A stretch of 64,000 nt of DNA from Streptomyces sp. NBC_00335 (GTDB lineage Bacteria; Actinomycetota; Actinomycetes; Streptomycetales; Streptomycetaceae), in assembly GCF_036127095.1 (NCBI RefSeq), contig NZ_CP108006.1, positions 1,302,001 through 1,366,000 on the forward strand, in the 5' to 3' direction. Below the pieces are notes generated by a model, which was given only the letters and a program-made list of their open reading frames with translations, did no database searches and was not told the DNA's origin. The position numbers and the translations under genes were made by a program. The first letter of the stretch is position 1; each line of letters starts with the position of its first letter. Positions 32,932 through 42,050 of the stretch are shown here, piece after piece.

Positions 32932-34928
32932 ACCGCAACACGAGCCGCGGAACCCGCCGCGAGGACGGCGGACTCCCGCGTTCCCTGGAGCAGTTCCTGG
33001 CCCGGGCGAGCGTGCGCGACCGCTATCCGCACTACGACCTGGGCGCGGCGGAGACCCGGCTGCTGCGGGGCGCCGACTCCGTGGCTCCGGCGTCGAAGCC
33101 GGGCTCCGCACCGGCCCCCCGGCGCGGCGGCGCCCACGCCCGGCGCCGCACGCTGGGCTGGAGCGACCCCCTGCGCGATCTGCCGCTGGACTCCGAGCGG
33201 GCCGGACGCGACCTCAAGGCCGCCTGTCTGGCCTCCGTGTGCGCCACCGGGGCCCGGGAGCGGCTCGACGCCTTCGAGAGCGACGGCCACGCCGACCTGC
33301 CCGGAGCCGTGGTCTTCGGCTGTCTGCTGCACCTGGCCGGACTGCGCGAAGGGGCCCGGTTCTGGTGGCAGTTCGCCGCCGGGTCCGGGCGCAGCCGCAC
33401 CACGCACGCCGCGTACTGCCTCTTCCTCGACCACTCGCGGCGCGGCGAGCACCACGACGCCCGTTTCTGGGCCCGGGAGTTGGGCCGGCGCCGCTTCCGG
33501 CCGGGCGGACGGCGGGAGCTCCGGGAGGTGCGGCTGTGCGCGCAGGCGGCGGTCCTGCGCTACGTCGACCAGCTCGACGACCCCGACCTGGGCCCGGTGC
33601 CGCTGCCCAGGCCCGGGGTGTCCCTGGCACTGGACGCGTTCCGGCCGCCGGCCGCCCCACCGCTCCCGCCGCGGCCGCCCCGGCTGGGGGCGGGCCCGCT
33701 GCGCCACCCCGCGCTGACGGCGGCGGCCCGCGGGACCGTGGTGCAGCCCGGCGGGGGCGAGGCCCTGGCGGCGGCGCGGCGCGCCCTGGCCGTCGTACGG
33801 GTCCTGCAGCGGCGGCCGCTCGGCGTACGGTCCGGGCGGCTCGGGCGGGAGGCGGGCCTGGCCGAGGCGGAGCTCGGGCCGCTGCTGTCGATGCTCTGCG
33901 AGGAGGAGTACGCGTACCGCTCCGGCGTCGGGGTCTACGCCCCCGGGCCGGCCCTCGACCGGCTCGCGGCCCCGGGCGGCCGGGGCCTGGCGGCCCAGTT
34001 GCAGCGCACGCTGGCCCTGGCGCGGGACAGCGCCGGCGCGGCCGTGTACCTGAGCCGGTACGCGGAGGGCGAGGTCCGGATCACCCAGATGGCGGACGGG
34101 CCCGGCGCCCCGCCGGTACGGGAATGGGTGGACTTCCGGGACGCCGCGCACGCCAGTGCGGTGGGCAAGTGCCTGCTGAGCCAGCTCGATCACGACGGCC
34201 GCGCCGACCACGTGGCCCGGCACCGGCCCGCCCGGCTCACCGAGCGGACCATCACCGACAGCCGGGCCCTGTTCAGCGCGCTCGACGCGGTGGCCCCGGG
34301 GGCCCCCGTCTTCGACCTGCGCGAGTACGCCCCCGGCGTGGTGTGCGCGGCCGTGCCCCTCGCGCTCGGAGACGCGGCGGGCAGCCTCGCGCTGTCGCTG
34401 CCCGGCGGGCACGCGCACCGGCTGGGCCGGGCCACGGAGGCGCTCCGGCTCAAGGCGGTTCCGGTGCTGCTGGCGCTGCTGCTGGCGGGGGCGATCCCGC
34501 CGGACGGCACCGAAGGGACGGACGACGCCGACGGCGCGGACGGTACGGCCGCCATCGACGCCGTGTTCGCGGCCGACGGCCCGGGCGGGACGGGCCCGGG
34601 CGGGACGGGCCCGGCCGACGCGGCAGCCGGCCCGGAGTCCTCGCGGGGCCCGGCGGATCCGGAGCCGCTGCCGATGCCGGTACCGGTCACGGCGGAGACC
34701 CTGCGCCAGCTGCGCAGCCTCTTCCGGACCCCGCTGACGCGGGCCACGGCCGGGGCGGACGGGCCCCATCTGGTCAGCGACAGCGCCTCGGAGGCGGCGT
34801 ACCTCTTCGACGCCCCCGAGGGCGACGGGGCCCCGGGCCTGGCGCTCCCGCGCACCTTCGCCCCGCTGGCGCCGGGCAGCCTGCGCCATACCGACGGGCT
34901 CGACGGGCTGGTGGTGCTGCACACCTGA
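32928..34928 (+). CDS. IclR-like effector-domain protein coupled to an ECF sigma factor
   Basis: The 666-residue cytoplasmic protein has a helical N-terminal region (about residues 85-240, with a TPR-like feel). An IclR-type winged helix lies at about 285-330 (VVRVLQRRPLGVRSGRLGREAGLAEAELGPLLSML). The IclR effector-binding (GAF-like) domain follows at about 345-500, with AHASAVGKCLLSQL and RLTERTITDSRALFSAL. A low-complexity Gly/Asp/Ala linker and a short C-terminal domain end the protein. The ATG overlaps the sigma factor stop. Full IclR regulators are about 260 aa, so this is an enlarged relative. It may sense a small ligand and modulate the sigma factor or its promoters. Confidence 0.8.
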   Translation: MNRNTSRGTRREDGGLPRSLEQFLARASVRDRYPHYDLGAAETRLLRGADSVAPASKPGSAPAPRRGGAHARRRTLGWSDPLRDLPLDSERAGRDLKAACLASVCATGARERLDAFESDGHADLPGAVVFGCLLHLAGLREGARFWWQFAAGSGRSRTTHAAYCLFLDHSRRGEHHDARFWARELGRRRFRPGGRRELREVRLCAQAAVLRYVDQLDDPDLGPVPLPRPGVSLALDAFRPPAAPPLPPRPPRLGAGPLRHPALTAAARGTVVQPGGGEALAAARRALAVVRVLQRRPLGVRSGRLGREAGLAEAELGPLLSMLCEEEYAYRSGVGVYAPGPALDRLAAPGGRGLAAQLQRTLALARDSAGAAVYLSRYAEGEVRITQMADGPGAPPVREWVDFRDAAHASAVGKCLLSQLDHDGRADHVARHRPARLTERTITDSRALFSALDAVAPGAPVFDLREYAPGVVCAAVPLALGDAAGSLALSLPGGHAHRLGRATEALRLKAVPVLLALLLAGAIPPDGTEGTDDADGADGTAAIDAVFAADGPGGTGPGGTGPADAAAGPESSRGPADPEPLPMPVPVTAETLRQLRSLFRTPLTRATAGADGPHLVSDSASEAAYLFDAPEGDGAPGLALPRTFAPLAPGSLRHTDGLDGLVVLHT

Positions 34929-34956
34929 CCGGAGCCGGTGGGGAGGGGGACCGGGT

Positions 34957-36642
34957 TCAGGGGGTGACGGAGCCTGGTACGCCGGGTACGAAGGTGGCCA
35001 CGGCGGTGTCGAAGTGACGCTTTGCTTGGATGAGTTCACCCACCGGGGCGGAGACCCAGATGTCGTACATCCGGCCGTTCTGGTCCCAGCAGAGGTCGTA
35101 GGTGTGCCGGTCTCCCTCGGCCGGGGTGAAGCCGTTCCAGGTGAACTCCCACAGTGCCGCCGGAAGTTCGTGGTGGGTCGTGGAGACGACCGTGCCGGCG
35201 CGGTAGCCCGGGTTGGTGTCCGGGCCCTTGGCGTGGGCCTGTCGCATCACGCCGAGCGGGCCGCCGGGCACCGGCATCTTCACCCGGATCCCGATGCGGA
35301 AAGCCCCGTCCGGGGAGACGTAGAAGACCCGTTGGTCGTCGGTGGCCCGCTGGTACCCCTCGGGCACGGCGATGGCGAAGCCCTGCGGGTCGGCGAAGGT
35401 CCGGTACCCGGAGGGCGGCACGCTCAGGGTCCCACCCACCGCACTCGGGGTGGAGCCGGCCCCGCCCGGGGGCGAGGGCAGGGGCGCGGGCAGGGTCGCG
35501 GAGCCGTCGGGGGTCGCCACCGCACTCCGCGATCCGCGCCCCGACTCCTCCCCACCGAGCAGTGAGCGCAGCGGGTCGGCGCCCACCACCACCCCGGCCG
35601 CCACCAGCACGGCGGCGGCCGCGATCAGCCCGAGGCGCAGGCCCGACCGCCCGGCGACCCGCTGGCGGGCCGTCGGGCGCGGGGGCACGGCCGGGGCGGT
35701 CAGCCCCTCGGAGGCGGAGGCGGGCACGGAGGAGGGGGCGGGCACGGAGGCCGGGACCCCGTCGGCGGGTACGGGCACACGGTCGGCCGGTACGGGGCTG
35801 TCCCCGCCCGGCACGGGACTCCCCCCGGCCAGATAAGCCGACAGCAGCCGGTCCGCCTCGGCCGCCGCCATCCGCCGCTCCGGGTCGCGTTCCAGCAGGC
35901 CCCGGATGACCGGCAGGAGCGGCCCGGCCTGGGCGGGCGGGCGGATCTCGGCGGAGACGACGGCATGCAGGACGCCGCCCAGCGAATCGCGACGGAAGGG
36001 GGATTCCCCGGTCAGCGCGGTGCACATGAGCGTGCCGAGCGACCACAGGTCGGCGGCCGGCCCGGCCGCGGCTCCCTGGATCCGCTCGGGAGCCGTGTAC
36101 TCGGGCGAGCCGACGAAGGCACCCGTCTGGCTGATGGTGGTGGCCCCGGAGAAGCGGGCAATGCCGAAGTCGGTGAGCACCACCCGGCCGGTCCCCGACT
36201 CCATGAGGACGTTGGCCGGCTTCACGTCCCGGTGCAGCACGCCCCGGCCGTGCGCCGCGGTCAGGGCGCCGAGCAGGGCGAGGGCGGTCCTGGCCGTCTC
36301 GACCGGGGTGAGGGTCTTCCCGGCGGAGACCAGGTCGGCGAGCGAACCGCCGTCGACCAGTTCCATGACGATGCAGGGGCGCCCGTCGTGTTCGACGACG
36401 TCGTGGACCACGACGACGTGGGGGTGCCGCACCTGCGCCACGGCCCGCGCCTCGCGCAGCGCCCCCGCGGCCACGCCGTCACCGTCACCCTCGCCCACGT
36501 GCAGTTCCTTGACGGCGACCGGACGCCCGAGCAGTTCGTCGGTGGCCCGCCAGACGGTACCCATACCGCCCCGGCCCAGCCTGTCCTCCAGGCGGTACCG
36601 CCCGGCCACCACGACTCTGCCGCGCACCTCGTCCTGTGCCAC
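34957..36642 (-). CDS. Membrane Ser/Thr protein kinase (PknB-type)
   Basis: The 561-residue protein has a complete N-terminal kinase domain: GRGGMGTVW loop, Lys45 (VAVKEL), HRDVKPANVL with catalytic Asp139, DFGIA with Asp158, and a SPEYTAPE activation region. A Pro/Ser-rich juxtamembrane stretch with PVPADGVP-type repeats leads to one membrane helix at about residues 337-354. An outer domain of about 180 residues follows (GYRTFADPQGFAIAVPEGYQRA, VSTTHHELPAALWEFTWNG). It has no PASTA repeats. It probably senses an external signal. The GTG at 36642 has GGGAG upstream. The gene is divergent from the NACHT gene across 123 bp. Confidence 0.92.
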   Translation of the reverse strand: MAQDEVRGRVVVAGRYRLEDRLGRGGMGTVWRATDELLGRPVAVKELHVGEGDGDGVAAGALREARAVAQVRHPHVVVVHDVVEHDGRPCIVMELVDGGSLADLVSAGKTLTPVETARTALALLGALTAAHGRGVLHRDVKPANVLMESGTGRVVLTDFGIARFSGATTISQTGAFVGSPEYTAPERIQGAAAGPAADLWSLGTLMCTALTGESPFRRDSLGGVLHAVVSAEIRPPAQAGPLLPVIRGLLERDPERRMAAAEADRLLSAYLAGGSPVPGGDSPVPADRVPVPADGVPASVPAPSSVPASASEGLTAPAVPPRPTARQRVAGRSGLRLGLIAAAAVLVAAGVVVGADPLRSLLGGEESGRGSRSAVATPDGSATLPAPLPSPPGGAGSTPSAVGGTLSVPPSGYRTFADPQGFAIAVPEGYQRATDDQRVFYVSPDGAFRIGIRVKMPVPGGPLGVMRQAHAKGPDTNPGYRAGTVVSTTHHELPAALWEFTWNGFTPAEGDRHTYDLCWDQNGRMYDIWVSAPVGELIQAKRHFDTAVATFVPGVPGSVTP

Positions 36643-36765
36643 CGCGCTCCCTTCCCCGCACCCGATCCCGTGGCCATGATGCCGCAGCCCGCGATCCCGG
36701 CGGCACGGGCGCCGCGCACTCTAGAATCACGACGGCACCGGTCACAGCTCTACGGGGGGGCACAC

Positions 36766-39700
36766 GTGGAACCCACAGCCATCGGCCTCAAGTTGGCAAC
36801 GTCCGTGATCGGCCCGCTCGTCAGGAAGTTCTTCGTCTCGGACGCCCCGGGCGCGGGTCTGGTCGACAAGCCGGTCCGGCTCTCCGGATACGTCTCGTTC
36901 AAGGGTGAGAAGCGCACCCTCACCGAGTCCGACGTACGCACCCTGGCCGCCACCCTCGTACAGCAGGCCCTCAGCACAGGCGAACGCCGGATCCCGGCGG
37001 ACGAGCAGGAGGCCGTCACCGACGCCCTCGCCGCGACCCTGCATGCCCTGGGCGACCTCACGATCACGGACGTCGACGCCGTCCGCCTCGGCCCGGAGGC
37101 CTTCGCCCGCGAACTGCGCCGCGCGGCCGACCGCCCGGAGCGCCACCTCTCGGCCGACGCCACGCACGTCTACGAAGCCCTGCTCGGCCTCGCCTCCCTG
37201 CACATCCTGGAGTTCTTCACCCAGCGCAAGACCTTCACGGCCCGTGCCCTGGTCAGCCAGACCCGAGCGATGGACGAACTCACATCAAAAACTGATGAGT
37301 TGATCCGCCGCACCCCGCTCCCCGACGCGGCGGACGTCGCGTTCGAGGCCACGTACCTGCCGTACGTGGCCAAGAAGCACTCCAAGCTCACCATCTACGG
37401 CATCGACCTCAGCAATTCACCGACGCGCTGGCCGCTGGACGTTGCCTACCTCAGCCTGGAGGCGGCGCCACTGGGGCGCACGGAGATCTCCTGGGACGCC
37501 TACGAGACCGCGGAGGACTTCCTCGCGGTGCAGCGGACCCTGGAACCCCAGCCCGCGGATCAGGCGCTGGCCCGCACCCCCCGCGTCCTCCTGCGGGGCG
37601 AGGCCGGTTCGGGAAAGACCACGCTCGTGCAGTGGCTTGCGGTCACCGCCGCACAGCAGGACCGCACGGACCTGCCGGCGTACCTCCGCGACCGGATCCC
37701 CTTCGTACTCCCCCTGCGCACGCTCACCCGCCACGGCGAACGGCTCCCGGCCCCCAAGGACTTCCTCGCCGCGATCGGCTGCCCCCTCACCGGCTCCCAG
37801 CCCGCCGGATGGGAGCACCGGGTGCTCACCGCCGGGCGGGGGCTGGTCCTCGTGGACGGCATCGACGAGATACCGGAGCCCGAGCGCGAGCGGACCCGTC
37901 GCTGGCTGCGGGACCTGATCGACACGTACGACGGCGACAACCGCTGGCTGGTCACCTCGCGCCCGTCGGCCGTGGGCCAGGACTGGCTCACGGAAGAAGG
38001 GTTCAGCGAACTGGCCCTGTCCTCCATGGGACGCGCCGACACCGCCACCTTCATCAAGCGCTGGCACGCGGCCGCCCGCGGCGGGGCCGAGTCCGCAGCC
38101 GAACTCGATGCGTACGAGGCCCAGCTCCTCACCGCCGTCCGCTCGAAGGCCGACCTCGGCATGTTGGCCACCAACCCCCTGATGTGCGGCCTGATCTGCG
38201 CGCTTCACCGCGATCGACGCGGCTATCTCCCTCACGGCCGCAAGGACTTGTACGAGGCCGCGCTATCGATGCTGATCAGCCGCCGCGACCGGGAGCGGGA
38301 CATGAACGTCCCCGACCTCAGGGAGGAGCCTCAACTGGAGCTGCTCCAACGCCTGGCCTACTGGCTGATCAAGAACGGCCGTACGGAAATGGACCGCACC
38401 CAGGCCGAGGACATCATCGGCCGCGCCCTCCCCGCCGTCCCGGAGGCGGCGGCACTGGGTGATCCGTCAGCCGTCTTCGACCACTTCCTCCAGCGCAGCG
38501 GCCTACTCAGCGAACCGGCCCCGGGAACGGTGGACTTCATCCACCGCACCTTCCAGGACTTCCTGGGCGCGCGGGCCGCGGTCGAGGAGGGCGACTTCGG
38601 GCTGCTCGCCAGTCATGCCGCCGACGACCAGTGGGAGGACGTCATCCGCATGGCCGTCGCGCTGGCCCGGCCCCGCGAGCGGGTGACCCTCTTCGAGGGC
38701 CTGTTGAGCCTCGGTGACCGCACCGGAGACCGCCGCGTGCACCTCCTCGCCGCCGCATGTCTGGAGCACGCCACGACGCTTGAGCCGGCGGTCCGCGAAG
38801 CGGTGGAGGGACGCATCACCCGGCTGATCACGCCGCGCGACAGGTTCGATGCCCGCGACTTGGGTACTTGGGGGCCACTGGTCCTGGACCTTCTGCCCGG
38901 CCCCGACGGCCTGGACGAATCGGACTGCTACTACACCGTCATCGCTGCTTCCAGGGTCGCGTCCGATGCCGCCATACCCTTCTTGGCCCGCTACTCCGGA
39001 CACCCCTCCCTCAAGGTGCGCAGCCAGCTCATGTGGGCCTGGTCCCGGTTCGACAGCGCCCTGTACGCGGATGAGGTCATCGCACACCTCGACCCGGACG
39101 GTCTCGACTACAGCATCACCTCCGACGCGCAGCTGCTCCATCTGGAGCGTCTGAACCTCCGCGCGAAGGCGCTGGACGTCAGGAAGGCCGTGTCCGTGGA
39201 GGCGCTCACGTCGCACCTTTCCCGGAACAAGATCACGAAGCTCCAGCTGACGAGTCTCCCGCTGACGGATCTGGAATTCCTGCGGGCCCAATCGGACCTC
39301 ACATCGTTCTCGGCCCTCAGCTGCCCCGCACTCGCGGACCTTTCCCCTCTCATCGGGCTTCCGATCAGCCGCCTGGCCATCGAGGGCTCGACCACCATGG
39401 ACCTGAGCCCGCTGAACCGGCTGCCGACGCTGACGCACCTCTGGCTCTCCGGCGGCGTACCGCTGGACTGGTCCCCGGAATCCCTCCACCCGCGCGCCCC
39501 CCTGCACCACCTGAACATGACGGAGGGAGCCGTCTCGGAGCAGGGCCTGAAGGGACTCTCCCGCTTCGCCGCCCTGACGTCCCTCACCTACCGGTCCGAC
39601 CGGACATCCGCCGAGGACTGGCAGGAGATGGCAGAGCTGCCCGCACTCCGAACCCTCGCACTGGAGGCCGTCTCGCTGGAGACCCTTCCCCCGGACGTCG

Positions 39701-39957
39701 TCCTGGCACAGGTCACCGCCCTCGCCCTCCACGACGACGGCGGTACATCCGCCGCACAGCAGGTGCTCGACCGACTGCCGCACGCCTTCCCCGCTCTCGT
39801 CTCCGGTGTGTACTCGGGGGCCCTCACGCCCGGCCTCGACGTCTCCCCACTGGGGGACATCGTCAGCCTGGAGTCTTTCGATATCGACCTGCCCACCGAC
39901 ATGCTTCAAGGCGTCGCATCACTGCCCTCCCGCCTCACGATCTCCCAAGAGCGCTGA
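36766..39957 (+). CDS. NACHT-domain ATPase with LRR-like C-terminus (bacterial NLR-like)
   Basis: The 1063-residue protein has a helical N-terminal region (about 1-185) of the type found in NACHT-associated proteins. A NACHT STAND ATPase core follows, with Walker A GEAGSGK at 278-284 and Walker B VDGIDEI at 363-369. A sensor-like TSRPSA and the winged-helix signature FIHRTFQDFLGARAA near 591-605 come next. After a helical repeat region (about 640-790) residues 800-1050 show leucine-rich-repeat-like spacing (ITKLQLTSLPLTDLEFL, LPTLTHLWLSGG, PALRTLALEAVSLETLP). Bacterial NACHT proteins of this kind are known anti-phage factors that detect an infection and trigger an effector. The GTG at 36766 has a run of seven G 5 nt upstream. 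It stands alone as a transcription unit. Confidence 0.9.
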   Translation: MEPTAIGLKLATSVIGPLVRKFFVSDAPGAGLVDKPVRLSGYVSFKGEKRTLTESDVRTLAATLVQQALSTGERRIPADEQEAVTDALAATLHALGDLTITDVDAVRLGPEAFARELRRAADRPERHLSADATHVYEALLGLASLHILEFFTQRKTFTARALVSQTRAMDELTSKTDELIRRTPLPDAADVAFEATYLPYVAKKHSKLTIYGIDLSNSPTRWPLDVAYLSLEAAPLGRTEISWDAYETAEDFLAVQRTLEPQPADQALARTPRVLLRGEAGSGKTTLVQWLAVTAAQQDRTDLPAYLRDRIPFVLPLRTLTRHGERLPAPKDFLAAIGCPLTGSQPAGWEHRVLTAGRGLVLVDGIDEIPEPERERTRRWLRDLIDTYDGDNRWLVTSRPSAVGQDWLTEEGFSELALSSMGRADTATFIKRWHAAARGGAESAAELDAYEAQLLTAVRSKADLGMLATNPLMCGLICALHRDRRGYLPHGRKDLYEAALSMLISRRDRERDMNVPDLREEPQLELLQRLAYWLIKNGRTEMDRTQAEDIIGRALPAVPEAAALGDPSAVFDHFLQRSGLLSEPAPGTVDFIHRTFQDFLGARAAVEEGDFGLLASHAADDQWEDVIRMAVALARPRERVTLFEGLLSLGDRTGDRRVHLLAAACLEHATTLEPAVREAVEGRITRLITPRDRFDARDLGTWGPLVLDLLPGPDGLDESDCYYTVIAASRVASDAAIPFLARYSGHPSLKVRSQLMWAWSRFDSALYADEVIAHLDPDGLDYSITSDAQLLHLERLNLRAKALDVRKAVSVEALTSHLSRNKITKLQLTSLPLTDLEFLRAQSDLTSFSALSCPALADLSPLIGLPISRLAIEGSTTMDLSPLNRLPTLTHLWLSGGVPLDWSPESLHPRAPLHHLNMTEGAVSEQGLKGLSRFAALTSLTYRSDRTSAEDWQEMAELPALRTLALEAVSLETLPPDVVLAQVTALALHDDGGTSAAQQVLDRLPHAFPALVSGVYSGALTPGLDVSPLGDIVSLESFDIDLPTDMLQGVASLPSRLTISQER

Positions 39958-40018
39958 CCAGACCTTCGGTCAGTCCGGATCCACTCGGGCCCCCGCCCTC
40001 CGGGTAAGGTGTCGGACC

Positions 40019-40600
40019 GTGGCTGATCGTCGAACGGCAATCATGGAAGGCGCCGCGCGGGTCATCGCCCGGCGCGGCGTCCGCGGCCTGCGCGTGGAGG
40101 AGCTCGCGGCCGAGGCCGGGGTGTCCACGGCGTTGATCTACTACCACTTCAAGGACCGCGCGGGGATCCTCCGCGCCACCCTGGAGTTCATCAACGACCG
40201 CGCCGGCCGGTACACCACGGAGCGGGACCCCGCCGATCCCCCGCTCGACCCCATGGGCGAGCTGGAGCAGACGCTCCTGCTGGAGTTCCAGGACGACCCC
40301 GCGGTACGGGAGAACAGCACGGCCTGGGGAGAGCTGCGGGCCAGCGCGGTGTTCGACCCCGACCTGCGGGAAGACCTCGCCGGCGCCACCCTCGTGTGGA
40401 TCCAGGAAGTGAGCGAGCTGCTCGGGCAGGTCCGCCCCATGGCCGGAGCCGGCGCCCTGTCGAGTGCCGCCGAGCGGCTGACCGCCCTGGTGGAGGGGCT
40501 GAGCTCGCGCTGGCTCAGCGGCAGCCTGCCCCTGACGCACGCCCGTGAGCTGATGGTGTCGTCCATCGCCGCCGAGCTGGACCGCCTCTCCCGCGCCTGA
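40019..40600 (+). CDS. TetR-family regulator, copy 1 of a paired set
   Basis: The 193-residue TetR protein has its HTH at about residues 10-50 (VIARRGVRGLRVEELAAEAGVSTALIYYHFKDRAGIL). Its C-terminal domain is the type with TAWGELRASAVFDPDLRE and LTALVEGLSSRWLSGSLPL. It is closely similar along its whole length to the TetR encoded at 45120-45692, so one arose by duplication. The GTG at 40019 is supported by alignment with the start of that paralogue. The palindrome at 40699-40716 lies between this gene and the exported deiminase gene and is its likely operator. The ligand is probably a polyamine, guanidino compound or nitrogen signal, inferred from context. Confidence 0.9.
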   Translation: MADRRTAIMEGAARVIARRGVRGLRVEELAAEAGVSTALIYYHFKDRAGILRATLEFINDRAGRYTTERDPADPPLDPMGELEQTLLLEFQDDPAVRENSTAWGELRASAVFDPDLREDLAGATLVWIQEVSELLGQVRPMAGAGALSSAAERLTALVEGLSSRWLSGSLPLTHARELMVSSIAAELDRLSRA

Positions 40601-40698
40601 TCCCCCACCGCTGAGCTCCACTGGATCCTGAACCGGTCGGGACCGAACCGAACCGGACCGGACCGGTCACCTCAAGGGATCACGCACGTCGCGCGCCT

Positions 40699-40716
40699 TG
40701 ACTGAATTTTCAGTCA
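40699..40716. promoter_or_regulatory. TetR operator, consensus copy
   Basis: TGACTGAA-TT-TTCAGTCA is a perfect 8-bp inverted repeat with a 2-nt spacer, and A/T-rich against a G/C-rich background. It lies 63 bp before the start of the first exported deiminase gene. Two variants of it precede the cytoplasmic deiminase gene at 45936. Confidence 0.8.
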
Positions 40717-40778
40717 GTGACAGAGTCTGGCCATGGCCGCTCTCGGCCGGCTCCCCCACGCGATCCGGAGGCTCATCG

Positions 40779-41954
40779 ATGCCCGACTCCCCCGACGACA
40801 GCCGCTCCCTCCTCGGCCGGCTGTTCGGCTCCAACCCCTCCCGCAGGATCGTCCTGGGGGCCGCCGGACTCGGAGCGGCCGGGGTCGCGGTCGGCACCGC
40901 GGCCGCCGCGGTCCCGGGCGCGGTCCGGGCGCCGAGCGCGGGGGTGCAGCGCTGGCGGGTGGACCTCGACGACGTTCCCCACACCCGCACCTGGATGTCC
41001 TGGCCCTCGCGCTCGTCCATCTGGGGCGGCCGCGCGCTGGCCGGGGTCCAGGAGGACATCGCGCTGATCGCGAAGACGATCGCGCGCTACGAGCCCGTCA
41101 TCATGTGCGCACCGGACTCCTCGACGGCCGCCACCGCCCGCTCCTGGTGCGGCCCGGGCGCGACCGTGACCACCGCCATCGGCACCGACGACCTCTGGAT
41201 GCGCGATATCGCCCCGGTCTTCCGCCGGGACGGCCGCGGCGGGCTCGACGCGATCGGCCTGAACTTCAACGGCTGGGGCAACAAGCAGGCCCACTCCTAC
41301 GACGCCCACGTCGCGGAGAGCGTCGCGTACGAGGCCCATCTCCCCTTCGGCAAGACCGACTTCGTCGGCGAGGGCGGGTCGATCGAGACCGACGGCGACG
41401 GAACCGTGATGGCCACGGAGAGCAGCCTCGTCAACAAGAACCGCAACCGGGGCTGGAGTCGCGCCGAGGTCGAGGACGCGGTCCTGCACGCGTACGGCGC
41501 CGACAAGATGATCTGGGTGCCGGGCATCAAGGGCAAGGACATCACCGACGACCACATCGACGTGACCTCCCGCTTCATCCGCCCCGGTGTGGTCATGGTC
41601 CAGGTGCCGCCGGCGAGCCGCGACGACGTCTGGGCGCGCGATGCCCGCCAACAGTTCGCGATCCTCTCGGCGGCCACGGACGCCCGGGGCCGGCGGCTGA
41701 CCGTCATCAAGGTCGACGGTCCCGACACCGTGCGGTCGAAGAACCCCGATTTCGTCGACTCGTACATGAACTTCCACGTGGTCAACGGGGCCGTCATCAC
41801 CGCCCAGTTCGGCGACTCCGTCAAGGACGCGGCGGCGAAGCGGACCCTGGCGGCCGCCTTCCCCGGGCGGACCGTGGTGCAGCTCGACGTCGACCGGCTG
41901 ATGGCCGGGGGCGGCGGCATCCACTGCTCGACGATGGCCGAACCGCGCCCGTAG
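40779..41954 (+). CDS. Tat-exported agmatine/peptidyl-arginine deiminase-family protein
   Basis: The 391-residue protein has a twin-arginine signal (NPSRRIVLGAAGLGAAGVAVG, about residues 22-45) for export in folded form. The PAD_porph domain follows, with TDDLWMRDIAPVF, EGGSIETDGDG, DDHIDVTSRF (catalytic His-x-Asp) and GGGGIHC with the nucleophile Cys383. The family converts agmatine to N-carbamoylputrescine or peptidyl-arginine to citrulline, releasing ammonia. An exported member could act on arginine in peptides outside the cell, but its substrate is not defined by sequence. ATG 40779 has GGAGG 7 nt upstream; the longer frame from 40698 would include the operator and is rejected. Confidence 0.88.
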   Translation: MPDSPDDSRSLLGRLFGSNPSRRIVLGAAGLGAAGVAVGTAAAAVPGAVRAPSAGVQRWRVDLDDVPHTRTWMSWPSRSSIWGGRALAGVQEDIALIAKTIARYEPVIMCAPDSSTAATARSWCGPGATVTTAIGTDDLWMRDIAPVFRRDGRGGLDAIGLNFNGWGNKQAHSYDAHVAESVAYEAHLPFGKTDFVGEGGSIETDGDGTVMATESSLVNKNRNRGWSRAEVEDAVLHAYGADKMIWVPGIKGKDITDDHIDVTSRFIRPGVVMVQVPPASRDDVWARDARQQFAILSAATDARGRRLTVIKVDGPDTVRSKNPDFVDSYMNFHVVNGAVITAQFGDSVKDAAAKRTLAAAFPGRTVVQLDVDRLMAGGGGIHCSTMAEPRP

Positions 41955-41975
41955 AGCCCGTAGAGCCCGCCGATG

Positions 41976-42004
41976 CCGGTACCGGCAGTTCCGGTACCGG
42001 CAGT
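41976..42004. repeat. Tandem 15-bp repeat with KpnI-like palindrome
   Basis: CCGGTACCGGCAGT occurs twice (41976-41989 and 41991-42004). Each copy contains the palindrome CCGGTACCGG. It lies in the 96-bp gap between the exported deiminase and ureAB genes, where it could form a hairpin in mRNA. Confidence 0.7.
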
Positions 42005-42050
42005 ACACCGGGGCGGTCCGCCCCGCCCTTCACAGATGAGGCCGTATGCG

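Noticed and set aside
40698..40778. An upstream start for the first exported deiminase
   Set aside because: It would place the operator palindrome inside the coding region and move the Tat signal away from the N-terminus. ATG 40779 has GGAGG.
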